A DNA stretch of 64,000 nt from the NCBI RefSeq assembly GCF_047511655.1, contig NC_133402.1:62624951-62688950 (forward strand), read 5' to 3'. The notes below the pieces were generated by a model. It ran no database searches, was not told where the DNA came from, and saw nothing but the letters and a program-made list of their open reading frames with translations. A program made the position numbers and the translations under genes. The first letter of the stretch is position 1, and each line of letters starts with the position of its first letter. Source of the DNA: Castor canadensis. Its lineage: Eukaryota; Chordata; Mammalia; Rodentia; Castoridae. Below are positions 1 through 11,430 of the stretch, one piece after another.

Positions 1-24
1 AAAGTGTGTAGATAAAACATTTAA

Positions 25-1411
<1,387 letters not shown>

Positions 1412-2930
1412 CCATTTTCTAAGTCTTGTAGAAAATAATTTTCAATAACAAATCTGAAGGACTATTTGCACAACTTCCAATTAAATTAGTAAGGTATATT
1501 GAAACAAATAATTATGTAAAAGCCATTCTTTAAAATATTTATAGCATAAATGTATGTTATGTAAAATATGTATATAGATTTAGTTTTTTAAAAACTTCGG
1601 TCAATGGCTTTTTGTAGGAACAAATCAGATTAAGTAAATAGATTTTTGTTAGCATGCTGCTTAGTTTTCTTAATTAGTCAGTGCTTTCATATGGGTTTTC
1701 GTAATATTTAAGAGGGCCAGTTATAAATGTTCATATTGCCCACATGTTTTGTAAAATGAAAATCAGCAAATATGGCTGACTCCTACATAAGATACTCTTG
1801 AAATGTGGAGTCACAGCCTCTAAAATCTCTGTTTTAGGAGTTCAGACCTTGTTCAGTATTTATTGTTTGGGAGTAGTTTTATCTAAAATAATAGTCTATT
1901 TTTTCTTTTTTATTTTATTATAATCTTAAGTAACAAGGAAAAAAGCATAATGGATATTTGGATCTATTTATGTCTTTTATCAATTTAAATTCTCTTCATT
2001 TTTTTGTTAATGTAATATAGTCCATGTATTTTAATTTTTATAGAATTATGTAATTTAAAAAATACAATCAGTAGACATTTTTGTCTTTTAGTCATAAAGT
2101 ATTTGTTGCTTTATAAGTTTCCATAGTTACTTCCCTAGCCATTTACTTGCTTTTAACTTTTCCTTATCATAGTAGTGCTATAATTTTTTCAAGTTGGAGA
2201 GAAATTCATAGTTACGAAATAGAGGATACTTCTTTATCATGTGTACAGCATTGGCAGACCCTTTAATGAAAGGATTGCCTTATTTTGTATTAAGGTTCTT
2301 GAGCTTTTGTTCCAAAGTGCTTTCCACAGAACTTAACATAGCTTTTAAAAAAGTGACTACATGCTTATTTACAGGTCATTCTATCTGCTTAAGATAAAAA
2401 AAAAATTGTGTTTTTAATTTGAGAATACAAAACATATTTAAATATTTTTATGTTCACATAAGGGATGTAGCTAATTTTTTCGCAGGCTATTGCTTATATT
2501 TTCTTGCAGATTTCCAGCTAAGAAGGTATGTAATTATTTCTTAGCTGAATGTCAGATGGTCTTAAGGCCACAGGTGTAGGTAGCCCTTGGTCTAAGCACC
2601 ACTGGTCCAGGGATCATTGTCCAAATACGCGAGTGTATGTTTCATCTTGCCTTTTATTTTTCATCTTTTAATTTTTAAATTTTAAGTGTTCCCTCTTTTG
2701 GGCAAATTCTTATAAGAATGTTTATTGTAAAGTTATATATTTTGTCTACAATGGAATTATGCACTTCCCAATTGGGATTTTACATCAGGATTTTTAGTCA
2801 TTCTGAAAAATACCTAATTATTAAGTTAAGATACTTACAGAGTGCCTATTGTATGCATGAGTTACTTATGAGGTATATTTTGAATGATAACATATTGTAA
2901 GAAAAGAGGTGAATAAAACGACATTAGATT
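1412..2930 (+). other. TRPC1: Probable TRPC1 3' untranslated region
   Basis: AT-rich, repeat-poor sequence after the stop, with many T runs and no open frame of note. The first well-placed AATAAA is at 2912-2917, and an old L1 fragment begins shortly after (about 2960), which fits a UTR end near 2.93 kb. The exact cleavage site is inferred. Confidence 0.6.
2912..2917 (+). terminator. TRPC1: Candidate TRPC1 polyadenylation signal AATAAA
   Basis: A canonical hexamer about 1.5 kb beyond the stop, followed downstream by a GT-rich stretch (tgagtctgtgtattgt). The UTR length is plausible for this gene. There is no transcript evidence here. Confidence 0.55.
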
Positions 2931-2959
2931 ATAAGCTGAGTCTGTGTATTGTATTATCA

Positions 2960-3150
2960 TCCACTTTTTAAAAATTGAGATGTAATTCAAATACCATACA
3001 ATTCACCCTTTTAGAAAATAAAATTCAGCATACCTGTTTTTTAAACTCATGCAACAAAGGCTAAAATGTAAAATGTCAATGTCAGTCCCATTTTGCATCC
3101 CTTTGTACCTCTAGTGGCAATCACAGTTAACTGTTAGCTCTGACCTCCTT
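2960..3150 (-). mobile_element. Old L1M fragment (antisense)
   Basis: The sequence around attgagatgtaattcaaata and the text that follows resemble the reverse complement of mammalian-wide L1M 3' regions. It is diverged and partial. Confidence 0.55.
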
Positions 3151-3159
3151 GCTTTGAAA

Positions 3160-3640
3160 TAATATGTCTGCCCAAAGACACTTACACAAATGTCCAAAAA
3201 GGCTTTATTCATGGTCATAAACTGAAAATAGCTAAATGTCATCAACTAGTGGGTAGATAAACAAATTGTACATCCATACAGCGGAAATCCACACAGAGGA
3301 CGTGTATCAGAATTGCTAAGGTATTTATAGACTTGTATGTGGTGATTTGTTTGTAAGGATCTGACAAATGCAGAAGAGAATTCTGGGATACATCATTGGG
3401 CCTGCCACCACAAGAATGAACAACTGACACATGCAGTAGCATGGATGACTCTTCACGGAAGTAAAGGAAGCTGGTTACAACCGCCACCCACTACACGATC
3501 CCATTATGTAACGTATGAGAAAAGAGGGAACCACGGGAACTGAAATCAGATCACTGGCTCACAGGGTCTGCTGGAAGGAAACATTGACTGCACGGACCAT
3601 CAGACTAACTACACTTAAACATGAACTTCAATGTATGGAA
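3160..3640 (+). mobile_element. Old L1M ORF2-end fragment
   Basis: The sense-strand pattern of the L1 ORF2 tail is visible: 'aaatgtcatcaactagtggg' followed by a TGGATGACTC-like stretch, as in the L1M motif preceding the 3' UTR. It has many substitutions and an insertion-like stretch near 3.31-3.42 kb. Confidence 0.55.
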
Positions 3641-3725
3641 GTTAGGTGTTAAGAAACCTGATGAAATATAAAAATGTAAAATATAATGCCACAACACACT
3701 AGAATAACGCAATAGAAAAAAGCAA

Positions 3726-3763
3726 AGCTGGGCACGGTAGCTCATGCTTGTAATCCTAGCTAC
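3726..3763 (+). mobile_element. 7SL-like SINE, 5' stub
   Basis: Only the first ~38 bases of a 7SL/B1-like SINE (gctgggcacggtagctcatg) remain before unrelated sequence. Confidence 0.6.
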
Positions 3764-4377
3764 ATTTGATCATTTAGTAATGTGTTCAAATTTCACTTCA
3801 CTTTGATTACATTTTTCCTAAAGGTAACTAGAGGCTGTAATTATTGATTGATGGAGAGACACACATGACCAATTACTAATCATTGTTGGTCTTTCTTGAA
3901 AGTTGATAGGCCTGGAAACCTTCTTTATTTCATTACTAATAAAGACATATTCCTCTTCTCATCTTGATAAAAGAAACTGCTTTTCCTTAAACTATTTTAA
4001 ATGAATGTTTTCCTCAGAAAATACTTCAGTGAAATGCCAAATACTCTGAGGTTACAAGCCTTGGGGAATAAGCCAGCTGGGTCTTTATTATTCAGAATTT
4101 CTCCAAGAAAATATTAATAGTATCAGGAATAATGCCTACTTTCATTTTCTCATTTGTAAGTGAATTTGTTCTGGCATCAGTGCCTCATTTGCAAACAGTG
4201 TTTCTGGAGGATTTATTTACAACAATTTCCCATTACAGTATTTCTCTTTCATTTGATAATTTTGCAGCGTTTTTTTTTCCCTTCCTGTTCTTCTTACCTG
4301 CATTTTGAAATAAACACTTCAGATATACCACAAACAATTAAGCAAACTTTTATGTACTTTAAAAATAAGCATCTTTG

Positions 4378-4595
4378 TTGGGTACCAGTGGCTCATGCCT
4401 GTAATCCTAGCTACTCAGAAGACAAAGATCAGGAGGGCTGTGGTTCGAAGCCAGCTCCTATCTCCAAAAAAAACCCAACACAAAACAGGGCTGGTGGAGT
4501 GACTTAAGTGGTACAGCACCTGCCTAGCAAGCGAGATGCCCTAAGTTCAAGTCTCATTACCACAAAAAAAACCCCAACAAACAAACAAACCCCAC
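4378..4595 (+). mobile_element. Composite SINE: 7SL-like monomer plus ID-like unit
   Basis: The first half reads ggctcatgcctgtaatccta. The second half carries tRNA-like A and B box positions (gcacctgcctagcaagcg; gttcaag) and ends in an A-rich tail. Confidence 0.8.
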
Positions 4596-4864
4596 GAAAA
4601 CATCTTTAAGGGACATGATTGCTGATGGCAGATTGAATTCTAGCAACGCAAGAGGTAAGCAGCAGGTTTGTGTAGGAGGTCAGTGTGTGCTTAAAAAAAG
4701 AAATATCCCAGCCAATCAATAAATCATAGGTAAGCTCAGGTTTCTTTCCTGCAACCAGAAATCTGGATCTCTCTCTCAAGATTATTTAATTCATCCCTCA
4801 ATGTTGAGCAAATTTATTCTCATTAGAAGGTATTAAAACAGGTCCTATTTTAAAAGGATTTTGA

Positions 4865-4993
4865 GAGGCAGTCATTATGGTACACACCTGTAATCCCAGC
4901 TACTTGATAGGCAGAGATAGGAGGATCCTGAGTTCAAGGCCTATTTTGCTAGTCTAAGTATGCCTCAGGCCCTGGGTTCAATCTACACTGCTG
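4865..4993 (+). mobile_element. Composite SINE, internally deleted
   Basis: A 7SL-like start (cacacctgtaatcccagcta) is joined directly to the end of an ID-like unit (ccctgggttcaatc). It is followed by the (AAT)n microsatellite, probably grown from its tail. Confidence 0.7.
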
Positions 4994-4994
4994 C

Positions 4995-5023
4995 AAATAA
5001 TAATAATAATAATAATAATAATT
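4995..5023 (+). repeat. (AAT)n microsatellite
   Basis: About nine AAT units directly after the SINE tail. Confidence 0.95.
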
Positions 5024-6148
5024 TTGCAAAGAAAAGTGCAGGAGCCATTCAGAAATTGAATTAACTCTAAAACTCATTTCCCCACTACATACTTCAGTAA
5101 AAATAACAGCCACTCTGTTTCTTATTAACATTTGTCTTAATGTTTGCCTCTTCTTTCTTTTTAAAGCTGTAAAGGTAGACTAAATGGAGGAGGGTTCTTC
5201 TCTAGTATCCTCGGCCTCAGTACTGTGTTAATGTTGACTGGCACTGATTTGCCGGGTTGAGACTCAGCCATTATTCATGTGTTTGACTAGACAGATGCTT
5301 AGAGCTGTGCGCTGTAGTTCTCAGACTGCACTGGAAGACCTCTTCTATCACCTGCTTCCAAGTTCATAGCTGCAGGAGCTGGCATTTGCAGTAATTTGTC
5401 CAAGGTTGTATTACCACTGACATGAGGTCCTGAACTCAATGTATTGCCTGTTAGGTAAGACACACTTGAAAGCTGTGCTTTTCTAAAAATTAATTTGTAG
5501 GTTCATGTTAGTCAACAAACAGAACTTATGTCTAGTCCCTGCTTCTGTAAAAGGCTAGTTTATTAAAGACTTTTGTTTTATGAGCAGGGTCACACAGAGC
5601 CCTGCAAGATGAGTGAGAATTAGGGGAAGGGCTAGACAGTGAGGGAGTCACCACAAGGAGGAAAGCAGGGTTAGACCAGGCCGGGAGGACGAGAGTGTTT
5701 AAATGAAGAGGCGGCTTACATTTAGCTCTGGGCCACGTTTTAACTGGATGGAGCTGGGTGTAAAAGATCTGGAAATACTGTAGGGATACCATAAGGAATC
5801 TAAAACGAACCCAACTCACCTTTGTCCTTTTCCAGAAAACTAACCTTCTCCTAATGCTACACTGAGTCTGAGACCCCAAGTCTAACTTAATTGATTATAT
5901 TACTGTCATATCTATTGTTTCGGTTTGGGAGATGGATCTGATACATAAAGTCTTACTTCTAACTTTAAATTTTCTTAATCAGTTTCTATACTTAATAGCT
6001 TCCTCTCACTACTTAAGTCTAACCCAGTCTGGTTATCAGGATGCCACAGGGATGTTCTTCAAGCAAAAGATAATGTTTCAAATGTATGTCTAATTAAATT
6101 TTAGCCTTTGAAACCTTCTTGTTCACTTTGCTTTTAAGAGGAAGTAAG

Positions 6149-6436
6149 AGCTGGGCATGGTGGTTCGTTGCTATAATCCCAGCTCTCTGGGAGGCATAGA
6201 TCAGAAGGATTGTAGTTCAAGTCCATCCCAGGCAAAAAGTTACCAAGACTCTATCTCAACAAGCAATCCAGGTATTGTGGCAGGTGCCTGTAATTCCAGC
6301 TATGTGGGAGGCATAGGTAGAAGGGGCTTGGTCCCAGGTTAACCCCAGGCAAAAAGCATGTGACCCTATTTGGAAAATAAAAAGTGAAAAGGGCTGTGAG
6401 CACAGCCCTGAGTTGAAACCTCAATACTCCACAAAA
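6149..6436 (+). mobile_element. Trimeric SINE (two 7SL-like monomers plus ID-like unit)
   Basis: Two consecutive 7SL-like monomers each show tgtaat(c/t)ccagct followed by a caggcaaaaag motif. A degenerate ID-like third unit (ccctgagttgaaacctcaat) follows. Confidence 0.8.
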
Positions 6437-6467
6437 GGAGAAGGAAGTGTGTAAGGTACCTAAAAGT

Positions 6468-6522
6468 TCTAAAATAAAATAAAATTTATTATAAAATTAT
6501 AAAATAAAATAATATTTAATAC
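6468..6522. repeat. AT-rich (AAAAT)n low-complexity stretch
   Basis: Repeated aaaat/aaataaaat units after the A-rich end of the preceding SINE. Confidence 0.8.
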
Positions 6523-6576
6523 TTTGTCCTTAGGTTGGGCTTATCTATATTTTTCTAAGAGACAAATGTGTGAAAC

Positions 6577-6660
6577 TTTTTTTTTTCTTGTGCTGGGATC
6601 AAACCCAGGCCTTCTACATGCTAGAAAAGTGCTTTACCACTGAGCTAAGTGCCCAGCCCT
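6577..6660 (-). mobile_element. ID-type SINE
   Basis: The reverse complement reads ggctgggcacttagctcagt, then ...tagcatgtagaaggcctggg and gtttgatccc, with a poly-A tail (poly-T at 6577-6588). These are ID/BC1-like A and B boxes. Confidence 0.85.
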
Positions 6661-6798
6661 TCCTCACTTCCTTCCTTCCTCCCTCCCTCCCTCATCTCTC
6701 CCTTCCTTCCTTCCTTCCTCTCTCCCTCCCTTCATTTCTTCGTCTTTCCCTCTCTCTCTCTCTCTTTCCCTCCCTCTCTCCCTTCCTTTTCTTCTTTC
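6661..6798. repeat. Polypyrimidine tract (TTCC/TCCC/CT)n
   Basis: An uninterrupted C/T tract of about 138 bases on the + strand that gives spurious Ser/Pro/Leu-rich open frames. Confidence 0.95.
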
Positions 6799-6829
6799 AC
6801 TGTTAATTCTAGTCACTTACCTGCAGGTT

Positions 6830-7265
6830 TTCTATTTGGATACCATATTATCTTTGCATTTTGCTAGTCTTATTTCCTCCTTTGAGGTCTTTACGTCGTG
6901 TATTTCATTTACTTGCTTCACTAGGCTGTCTAAACCCTCCAGTGCAATTTTTAATAAAAATGATTAGTTCAGACTTTCTCGTCTTCCCGCTAATCTTAAA
7001 TGTTTTCAGTGTTTCACTATTAAGTGTGAGACTTGCTAGAGGTTTCCCTGTGGATTTGAGGACTTCCCTTCTAGTCATAGTTTGTGCAGGGTTTATTTTT
7101 TGTCATAAGTAAATGTGAAATTAGATTGATTGCCTTTTCTGCATCAAGATCAAATGAGTTTTCTCATTTAATCTGGAAATAGGATTTTGCAGCTGTTCCT
7201 CTTTCTGTGAGGAATTTGACCTTTGTTAACTTGTTTATGTTACCTAGTAATCTGATAATACGGTA
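6830..7265 (-). mobile_element. Old L1 ORF2 fragment (reverse transcriptase part), antisense
   Basis: Sequence such as ttgattgccttttctgcatc followed by a-agatcaaatgag is the reverse complement of the L1 reverse-transcriptase region. It probably continues at 8.70-9.13 and 9.54-9.87 kb, which read as adjacent parts of the same element in the same orientation. Confidence 0.65.
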
Positions 7266-7550
7266 TGTCAACTATGTTGCTAGGCAAACTTGCCTATGGT
7301 AAAAAATGTGCCAAGTGGTTGGTGACATCTGGATTGGGAGGAGCCATAGCTGAGCTGAGAGCCTAACCGGGGGAGCCAGAGCTTTATGCTTTCCTGTGTA
7401 TGACTCCTAACTAGGCCTGAGGGCCCTGAGAAGCCTGGAGGCAATGCTTAGGTTGGTTGTATGGAGCCAGAAGAAAGACTGGCTTCTCCTTTAAGCTGAG
7501 GTATCCACCCCCACCCAACATGAACGCTGAGATAACACCTAAGGAGGTCA

Positions 7551-7565
7551 AAGAAAACAGCTCAT
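7551..7565 (+). repeat. Target-site duplication, 5' copy, of the young L1
   Basis: AAGAAAACAGCTCAT, repeated exactly at 8415-8429. Confidence 0.9.
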
Positions 7566-8414
7566 ACTTAAAAAGCTGGACATCGATCTACCATTTGATC
7601 CAGCAATACCACTCTTGGGGATATACCCAAAAGACTGTGACACAGGTTACTCCAGAGGCACCTGCACACCCATGATTATTGCAGCACTATTTACAATAGC
7701 CAAGTTATGGAAACAGCCAAGATGCCCCACCACTGATGAGTGGATTAAGAAAATGTGGTATCTATACACAATGGAATTTTATGCAGCCATGAAGAAGAAC
7801 GAAATGTTATCATTCGCTGGTAAATGGATGGAATTGGAGAACATCATTCTGAGTGAGGTTAGCCTGGCCCAAAAGACCAAAAATTGTATGTTCTCCCTCA
7901 TATGTGGACATTAGATCAAGGGCAAACACAACAATGGGATTAGACTATGAGCACATGATAAAAGCGAGAGCACACAAGGGAGGGGTGAGGATAGGTAAGA
8001 CACCTAAAAAACTAGCTAGCATTTGTTGCCCTTAACGCAGAGAAACTAAAGCAGATACCTTAAAGCAACTGAGGCCAATAGGAAAAGGGGACCAGGAACT
8101 AGAGAAAAGGTTAGATCAAAAAGAATTAACCTAGAAGGTAACACCCACACACAGGAAATCAATGTGAGTCAATGCCCTGTATAGCTCTCCTTATCTCAAC
8201 CAGAAAAACCCTTGTTCCTTCCTATTATTGCTTATACTCTCTCTACAACAAAATTAGAAATAAGGGCAAAATAGTTTCTGCTGGGTATTGAGGTGGGGGG
8301 GAGAGGGAGGGGGTGGAGTGGGTGGTAAGGGAGGGGGTGGGGGCAGGGGGGAGAAATGAACCAAGCCTTGTATGCACATATGAATAATAAAAGAAAAATG
8401 AAAAAAAAAAAAAA
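7566..8414 (+). mobile_element. Young L1, 5'-truncated (ORF2 tail, G-rich 3' UTR, poly-A)
   Basis: The element begins inside the ORF2 C-terminal region (residues [13 protein letters not shown], later [20 protein letters not shown] and MFSLICGH). The ORF2 stop is at 7912-7914 and a 3' UTR of about 500 bases follows. The UTR contains a G-rich purine tract (about 8291-8352) and ends GAATAATAAAAG-type sequence with poly-A. A perfect 15-bp duplication on both sides shows target-primed insertion. It is 849 bases of an element normally about 6-7 kb, so it is immobile. The minus-strand copy at 50.35 kb is closely similar. Confidence 0.95.
8291..8352 (+). repeat. G-rich tract in the L1 3' UTR (G-quadruplex candidate)
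   Basis: More than four runs of three or more G separated by single A or T bases. The reverse complement of an equivalent tract is present in the second young L1 at about 50415-50470. Confidence 0.85.
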
Positions 8415-8429
8415 AAGAAAACAGCTCAT
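8415..8429 (+). repeat. Target-site duplication, 3' copy, of the young L1
   Basis: An exact repeat of 7551-7565 immediately after the poly-A. Confidence 0.9.
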
Positions 8430-8699
8430 GAATGACTGTGGGGATTCTGCCCAAGGGCTGCAGAGACTGCCACAGGAGAAAGGTGACTCTGTCCCACTGG
8501 GAAGCTCTTGTCCCTGTACTGTGCTTCAGAGGCTGGGGTCGAGAGAGGCCTGTGGCTCTCTCGGGGTCTGAATGTCCAATGCACCGATCACCTCCTAGTT
8601 AGCACTGCAGATCTAGAAAGGCAATACAGGATGCTCATGGGGTTTTTATCATGAGATCACCTAAGCGTTCCTGGAGAAACCCAGCTCCATCAGGACCTC

Positions 8700-9135
8700 T
8701 TGTGTTCGGTGAACTTCATTTGGTAAATTTTCATTTAAAGTTTTTAAACCTATGTTCCTAGGTGAAATCAGACTGGAGGCTTTCCTAGCTCCTATTGTTG
8801 GCTGACCTTTTGGAATAAGGTTATATTAATCTCATACAGAATTGCCCTTTGTTCTTTATTATTGTTATTCATACTCTGTAGTTTGTGTTAGATTGGCAAT
8901 TCTTGCCACTTTAAATGCTTGCTATGTCCTGAGTTCAATCCCCAGTCCCATCTGTCCCCTTCCCCCAAAAACTGAGCTAGTGTTTATTTGAAGAAAGATT
9001 TTCAACTATTGATTGAATTTCTTCAATGGTTATCAGACTATTTAGGCTTTGTGTTTCTACTTAGATCTGTGTGATAAACACTGCCCCCATCCTAGGGATT
9101 TGTTTTCCAGTTCATCTAATTACCTTTTTTTTGTT
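8700..9135 (-). mobile_element. Old L1 ORF2 fragment, antisense (continuation)
   Basis: The reverse complement matches the L1 reverse-transcriptase region that follows the 6.83-7.27 kb piece, for example around tgaatttcttcaatggttat. A small ID-like remnant (tcctgagttcaatccccagt) lies at about 8918-8970. Confidence 0.6.
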
Positions 9136-9164
9136 CACTAATTTTATTACCATACATTAATAAT

Positions 9165-9317
9165 ACAGGGGATTTCACTGTGATAATGCCAGAGATGCAG
9201 ATGGGGGCTCCCTGTACTGCCCAGGCTGCCTCAGATTCCTGGGCTCAAGTGATCTCCCTGCCTCAGCCTTCAGAGTAGTGGGGAGGGACTACAGGGATGA
9301 ACCACTGCACCCAGCTC
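9165..9317 (-). mobile_element. 7SL/B1-like SINE
   Basis: Reading + strand: gcccaggctgcctcagattc, then cctcagcctt...gactaca, then accactgcacccagct. This is the reverse complement of a 7SL-derived monomer. Confidence 0.75.
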
Positions 9318-9469
9318 TTCTTCCCTCTTCATAGTCTGCAAAATCTGTAGCAATGTTACCTTCACATTCCTAGATTGGTTTCCTTATCTTTTTACTGTGT
9401 TTTTGTTTAGCCTTGTCAGAGTTTTCTCACTTATATTAGTCTTTTTATTTTTAAAGATTTATTGATTTA

Positions 9470-9530
9470 TTATTTACTGAAGTTTGAACTCGGGTTCTTG
9501 GGCAGGTACTCTAGCACTTGAGCCCAGCCC
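9470..9530 (-). mobile_element. ID-like SINE remnant
   Basis: gaagtttgaactcgggttct followed by ggcaggtactctagcacttg is the reverse complement of the ID-like unit found throughout the window. Confidence 0.65.
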
Positions 9531-9537
9531 TCAGCCC

Positions 9538-9870
9538 TATATTAGTCATTTTAAGAAACAACTTCCAGCTTTGTGAGTTCTCTACTATTTATGACTTCTG
9601 TCTCACTCAACTTCTGTTCTGTGCAGATCCCCCTGCCTCTCGAAGGCTTGTTCTGTTTCTTTTACAGCTTCCTGAGTTACTCGAATTCATCCATGAGGTT
9701 GTAAATTTAAAAGTGGTTCCATGCATTCCATACTTGTACTACTGCTCAGTTTGTAGTATTTTCTATTTTCCACTATGGTCTCTAAAAATCGAGCTATTTA
9801 AAAGCATATTTCTCATTTTCCTATAAAAGACTTTTCATGTTAACTTTTTTAAAAAAATTACTTTTTGGTA
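9538..9870 (-). mobile_element. Old L1 ORF2 fragment, antisense (continuation)
   Basis: The stretch starting attagtcattttaagaaaca and containing cttccagctttgtgag resembles the reverse complement of the L1 endonuclease-to-RT interval, continuing the order of the previous two pieces. Confidence 0.55.
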
Positions 9871-10344
9871 TTAATGTCTGATTGTTCACCACTGTTGGAG
9901 AAAGGTTTCTGTGTGATACTAATGCTTTGAAGTTTGCTGGGTTTTGCCTCATGGTGCCATAATGGGCAAGGTTTGAAATTGTGGCCAGCAACCCCTGGGA
10001 AGGCTGGCAGTCACAAGCATCATGTGAAAGAGGGAGTCCTTTCACATCCTTCCACTCCTGAGTGAAAGTAGATTCTTTCAAAGCAATGGCAGGTGCATCT
10101 TCACTCACCCAGCCTGGGCCGGCTGACTGGGTATGAGTGGAAAGGAACATCAGCTTCTACTTTCATGCTCTGTGAAGTGACCAGTTATTACCCAGGCTAC
10201 CGACTACTAGCCTAGGTGTTAGTATTTAGTACTGCATGTTTCAAGTCTGCGCAAGAGGGATTTCTGCCGGGACAGGGAGGGCGGGCAGGGCCTGAGTTTG
10301 GAGTTAATGCTCTTAGATAGTAGTTATGTCTCTTAGGGGAAGTG

Positions 10345-10410
10345 CACACTGGGCAAGTTGCTGAATACACCTCAGCTTCTGTCAGTAACAGAATGGAGGA
10401 GTTTGGATCG
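10345..10410 (-). mobile_element. MIR-like remnant
   Basis: gggcaagttgctgaatacac followed by ctcagcttctg and agaatggagg fits the reverse complement of the MIR core. Short and weak. Confidence 0.4.
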
Positions 10411-10536
10411 ATGCGTTATAGCTTACTGACATTATTGGATTCATCTTGCCCCTGAAATTCCTAGACTGATAACTCTTTTAACAAAGTATAAAGAGCTATA
10501 AAGACAGCCTTACGTGAAAATAATATTCAAATTATC

Positions 10537-10838
10537 ATGCCTGTAATCCTTGTGGCTTGCGACCCAGAGGTAGGAGGCTTGTACTTCCAGACCAGCCCCA
10601 GCAAAAAGTTAGCAAGATTGTATCTCAGAGGACAAGCTTTGAACAAGGGGATGGTGGTGTATGCCTGTAATCTCAGCTATCAGGGAAGCAGAGGAAGCCA
10701 GCACAGGCAAAAACGCAAGACCCCTTCTGTAAAATAACTACTGTGAAAAAGGCTAGGGGGTGTGGCTCATGGTAGAGCACCTGCCTAGCAAGCAAGAGGC
10801 CCTGAGCTCAAACCCCAATACTGTCAAGATAAAAAAGG
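10537..10838 (+). mobile_element. Trimeric SINE (two 7SL-like monomers plus ID-like unit)
   Basis: Two 7SL-like monomers (atgcctgtaatcct... and atgcctgtaatctcagctat) precede an ID-like unit (ggtagagcacctgcctagca, then ccctgagctcaaacc). It lies just beyond the probable PCOLCE2 3' end. Confidence 0.85.
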
Positions 10839-10894
10839 AGGAATATATTTTACAGTGTCCCACTTTCTATAAGAACAGTGTAATGGCTGCTTTG

Positions 10895-11299
10895 TAATCA
10901 TTTAAAAATATTTTATTAAGCATTGATTTAAAAATGCAAGAGAAGAATGTAACACCTCAAAGTAAATGCTTGAAGGTAAAACAAATATCGCTATAAATAT
11001 TGCACTTATAAAATCTCTCTTTTATGTCTTCACACAACTCAATTCTACAATATCCTTTTACAGACCTTTAAATAAACCACGTCCCAGCTGCCAGCGTTGA
11101 TGCCGTCAGCTTCGATCACTGCACTAAACCAGCAGGTTTTCAGATACCTGCTTCTCTCAGTTTAGTGACACCAGGAGGGCTCTCGCCTCCATGGTGTGAG
11201 GAGAACATCAGTCCAGTCTTTGGGAATGTTGGATGGTAAGTCCAATGACCTTGACCTCTTTCCTTCTTAGGGGATCTCGGTTTGCACAGACAATTGGTG
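10895..11299 (-). other. PCOLCE2: Probable PCOLCE2 3' untranslated region
   Basis: About 400 bases between the stop codon and the first AATAAA on the minus strand (10912-10917), bounded beyond by a SINE. The length is in the range expected for this gene. The end is inferred. Confidence 0.65.
10912..10917 (-). terminator. PCOLCE2: Candidate PCOLCE2 polyadenylation signal AATAAA
   Basis: TTTATT on the + strand reads AATAAA on the gene strand, about 385 bases past the stop. No other strong hexamer is seen between. Confidence 0.6.
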
Positions 11300-11430
11300 T
11301 TAACATTGCTTGTCTTGTAAGGCGTTCAGAACCTTCTGACTGTTGGTCTTGAACAGCATGACAAAGCTGGTGGGCATGATTTTGCCTCGCCCATCTTCAC
11401 CCACTTGGCCCATGATAATGTAATTTAGAC
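11300..11430 (-). CDS. PCOLCE2: PCOLCE2 exon 9 (NTR C-terminus, stop)
   Basis: Codes for [20 protein letters not shown], continues to [10 protein letters not shown] and ends with TAA at 11302-11300. The acceptor is cctt-ag just above 11430. The final cysteine is the conserved last NTR cysteine. This exon contributes residues 369-411. Confidence 0.95.

Larger units (their letters stand above)
2931..10894. other. TRPC1-PCOLCE2 intergenic region
   Basis: About 8 kb between two convergent 3' ends. It consists largely of old L1 remnants (2.96-3.64, 6.83-7.27, 8.70-9.87 kb), one young L1 (7.57-8.41 kb) and SINEs, listed separately. In 3.77-4.37, 5.03-6.14 and 9.87-10.53 kb I see no gene, apart from a weak MIR-like patch near 10.35 kb. 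Confidence 0.7.

Noticed and set aside
6570..6867. Ser/Leu/Pro-rich frames
   Set aside because: Translations of a polypyrimidine microsatellite. The same applies at 26.68-26.96, 36.04-36.35 and 43.13-43.32 kb.
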